DNA of 6,495 nucleotides from an uncultured Lachnospiraceae bacterium. Lineage in GTDB: Bacteria > Bacillota_A > Clostridia > Lachnospirales > Lachnospiraceae. The notes below the pieces were generated by a model that was given only the letters and a program-made list of their open reading frames with translations, did not search any database and was not told where the DNA came from. Where the stretch lies: assembly GCA_902787595.1 (NCBI GenBank), contig CADAHD010000260.1:1-6495 (forward strand), read 5' to 3'. Within the stretch, counting starts at the first letter, position 1; every line of letters begins with the position of its first letter. Shown piece after piece: positions 6,094-6,495 of this stretch. The translations under genes and the position numbers were made by a program.

Positions 6094-6495
6094 TCATTCC
6101 TCAAAAGGAAGCTCGTTATGCTCTGACTTGCGGTCTCTGGTCATAAGCTCTTTCACTGCATCCTTTACAGCCTTTCCGTCAAAGAGTATATGGTTCACCT
6201 GCTCAACGATAGGCATCTCGATGCCGTATTTTTCTGCAAGCGCTTTTCCGGCTTTTGCGGAATAAACACCCTCAACTATCATCTTTACTTCGTCCATGGC
6301 CTCCTGAGCCGTCTTGCCCTGTCCCATCAGGAAACCTGCCTTACGGTTTCTGGAGTGAACGGACGCACAGGTCACTATCAGATCGCCCATTCCGGTAAGA
6401 CCTGCAAAAGTCTCTGCCTTGCCGCCCATAGCTATCCCCAGACGGCTTATCTCTGCCAGACCTCTGGTGATCAGCGCAGCCTTTGTATTATCACC
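6094..6495 (-). CDS. gpsA: Glycerol-3-phosphate dehydrogenase [NAD(P)+], C-terminal part (cut by window edge)
   Basis: GpsA reduces dihydroxyacetone phosphate to sn-glycerol-3-phosphate with NAD(P)H, in the cytoplasm, supplying the backbone of phospholipids. The visible 133 residues are the C-terminal substrate-binding helical domain. They begin at [20 protein letters not shown], the conserved Asn-Thr-Lys-Ala region, and continue through [20 protein letters not shown] and RNRKAG (the SRNR motif near the cofactor). They then reach [16 protein letters not shown] and [11 protein letters not shown], the usual ending. The N-terminal Rossmann domain lies beyond 6495. The reading frame is clean to tandem stops TGA TGA (6096-6091). 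The membrane glycosyltransferase gene follows in the same frame 9 bases later, so the two are very likely cotranscribed. Confidence 0.96.
   Translation of the reverse strand, partial: GDNTKAALITRGLAEISRLGIAMGGKAETFAGLTGMGDLIVTCASVHSRNRKAGFLMGQGKTAQEAMDEVKMIVEGVYSAKAGKALAEKYGIEMPIVEQVNHILFDGKAVKDAVKELMTRDRKSEHNELPFEE

Noticed and set aside
1..6495. CRISPR arrays, tRNA or rRNA genes
   Set aside because: No regularly spaced repeats beyond the 33-bp coding repeat, and no cloverleaf or rRNA-like sequence was seen on either strand.

Overview
The window looks like chromosomal DNA from a Gram-positive anaerobe of the Clostridia, most likely a Lachnospiraceae-type gut or rumen bacterium. This placement is inferred from strong GGAGG-type ribosome binding sites, a consensus sigma-A promoter, moderate GC content, and the style of the GpsA and IS66-family proteins. 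No taxonomic marker gene is present, so it is not certain.

Left part (about 100-3422): one complete-length but apparently dead IS66-family insertion sequence on the + strand. Its ends are 22-bp imperfect inverted repeats (19/22 identical). It carries tnpA (broken by a +1 frame change), tnpB (intact), an extra fourth gene of unknown function (here orf3), and tnpC, the DDE transposase. In tnpC an internal deletion of about 20 codons also shifts the frame. The element appears to have two transcription units. tnpA-tnpB starts behind a hairpin that buries the tnpA ribosome binding site. orf3-tnpC has its own near-perfect promoter, surrounded by copies of the box ATAGTGATA. orf3 and tnpC overlap by 4 bases. 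Near the right end is a long imperfect palindrome, with a possible inward-facing promoter on the minus strand. No 8-bp target duplication flanks the element.

Middle part (3423-3681): a stretch without a convincing gene. It contains two perfect stem-loops and a minus-strand open frame whose stop codon is supplied by the IS end.

Right part (3682-6495): two minus-strand genes in an apparent operon. The upstream one is the C-terminal 133 residues of gpsA, the NAD(P)H-dependent glycerol-3-phosphate dehydrogenase of phospholipid synthesis, cut by the window edge. Nine bases later begins an 800-residue polytopic membrane protein of the GT-C glycosyltransferase type. Its long outer C-terminal part has a Gly/Asp/Asn-rich linker made of three 11-residue repeats, followed by a domain I do not recognise. 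The IS and this operon are convergent, so the IS lies downstream of the operon and seems to leave both genes whole.

I do not see a clear new defence or signalling system. The most interesting features are the regulation of the IS (buried ribosome binding site, boxed internal promoter, extra gene) and the architecture of the repeat-linked membrane glycosyltransferase.
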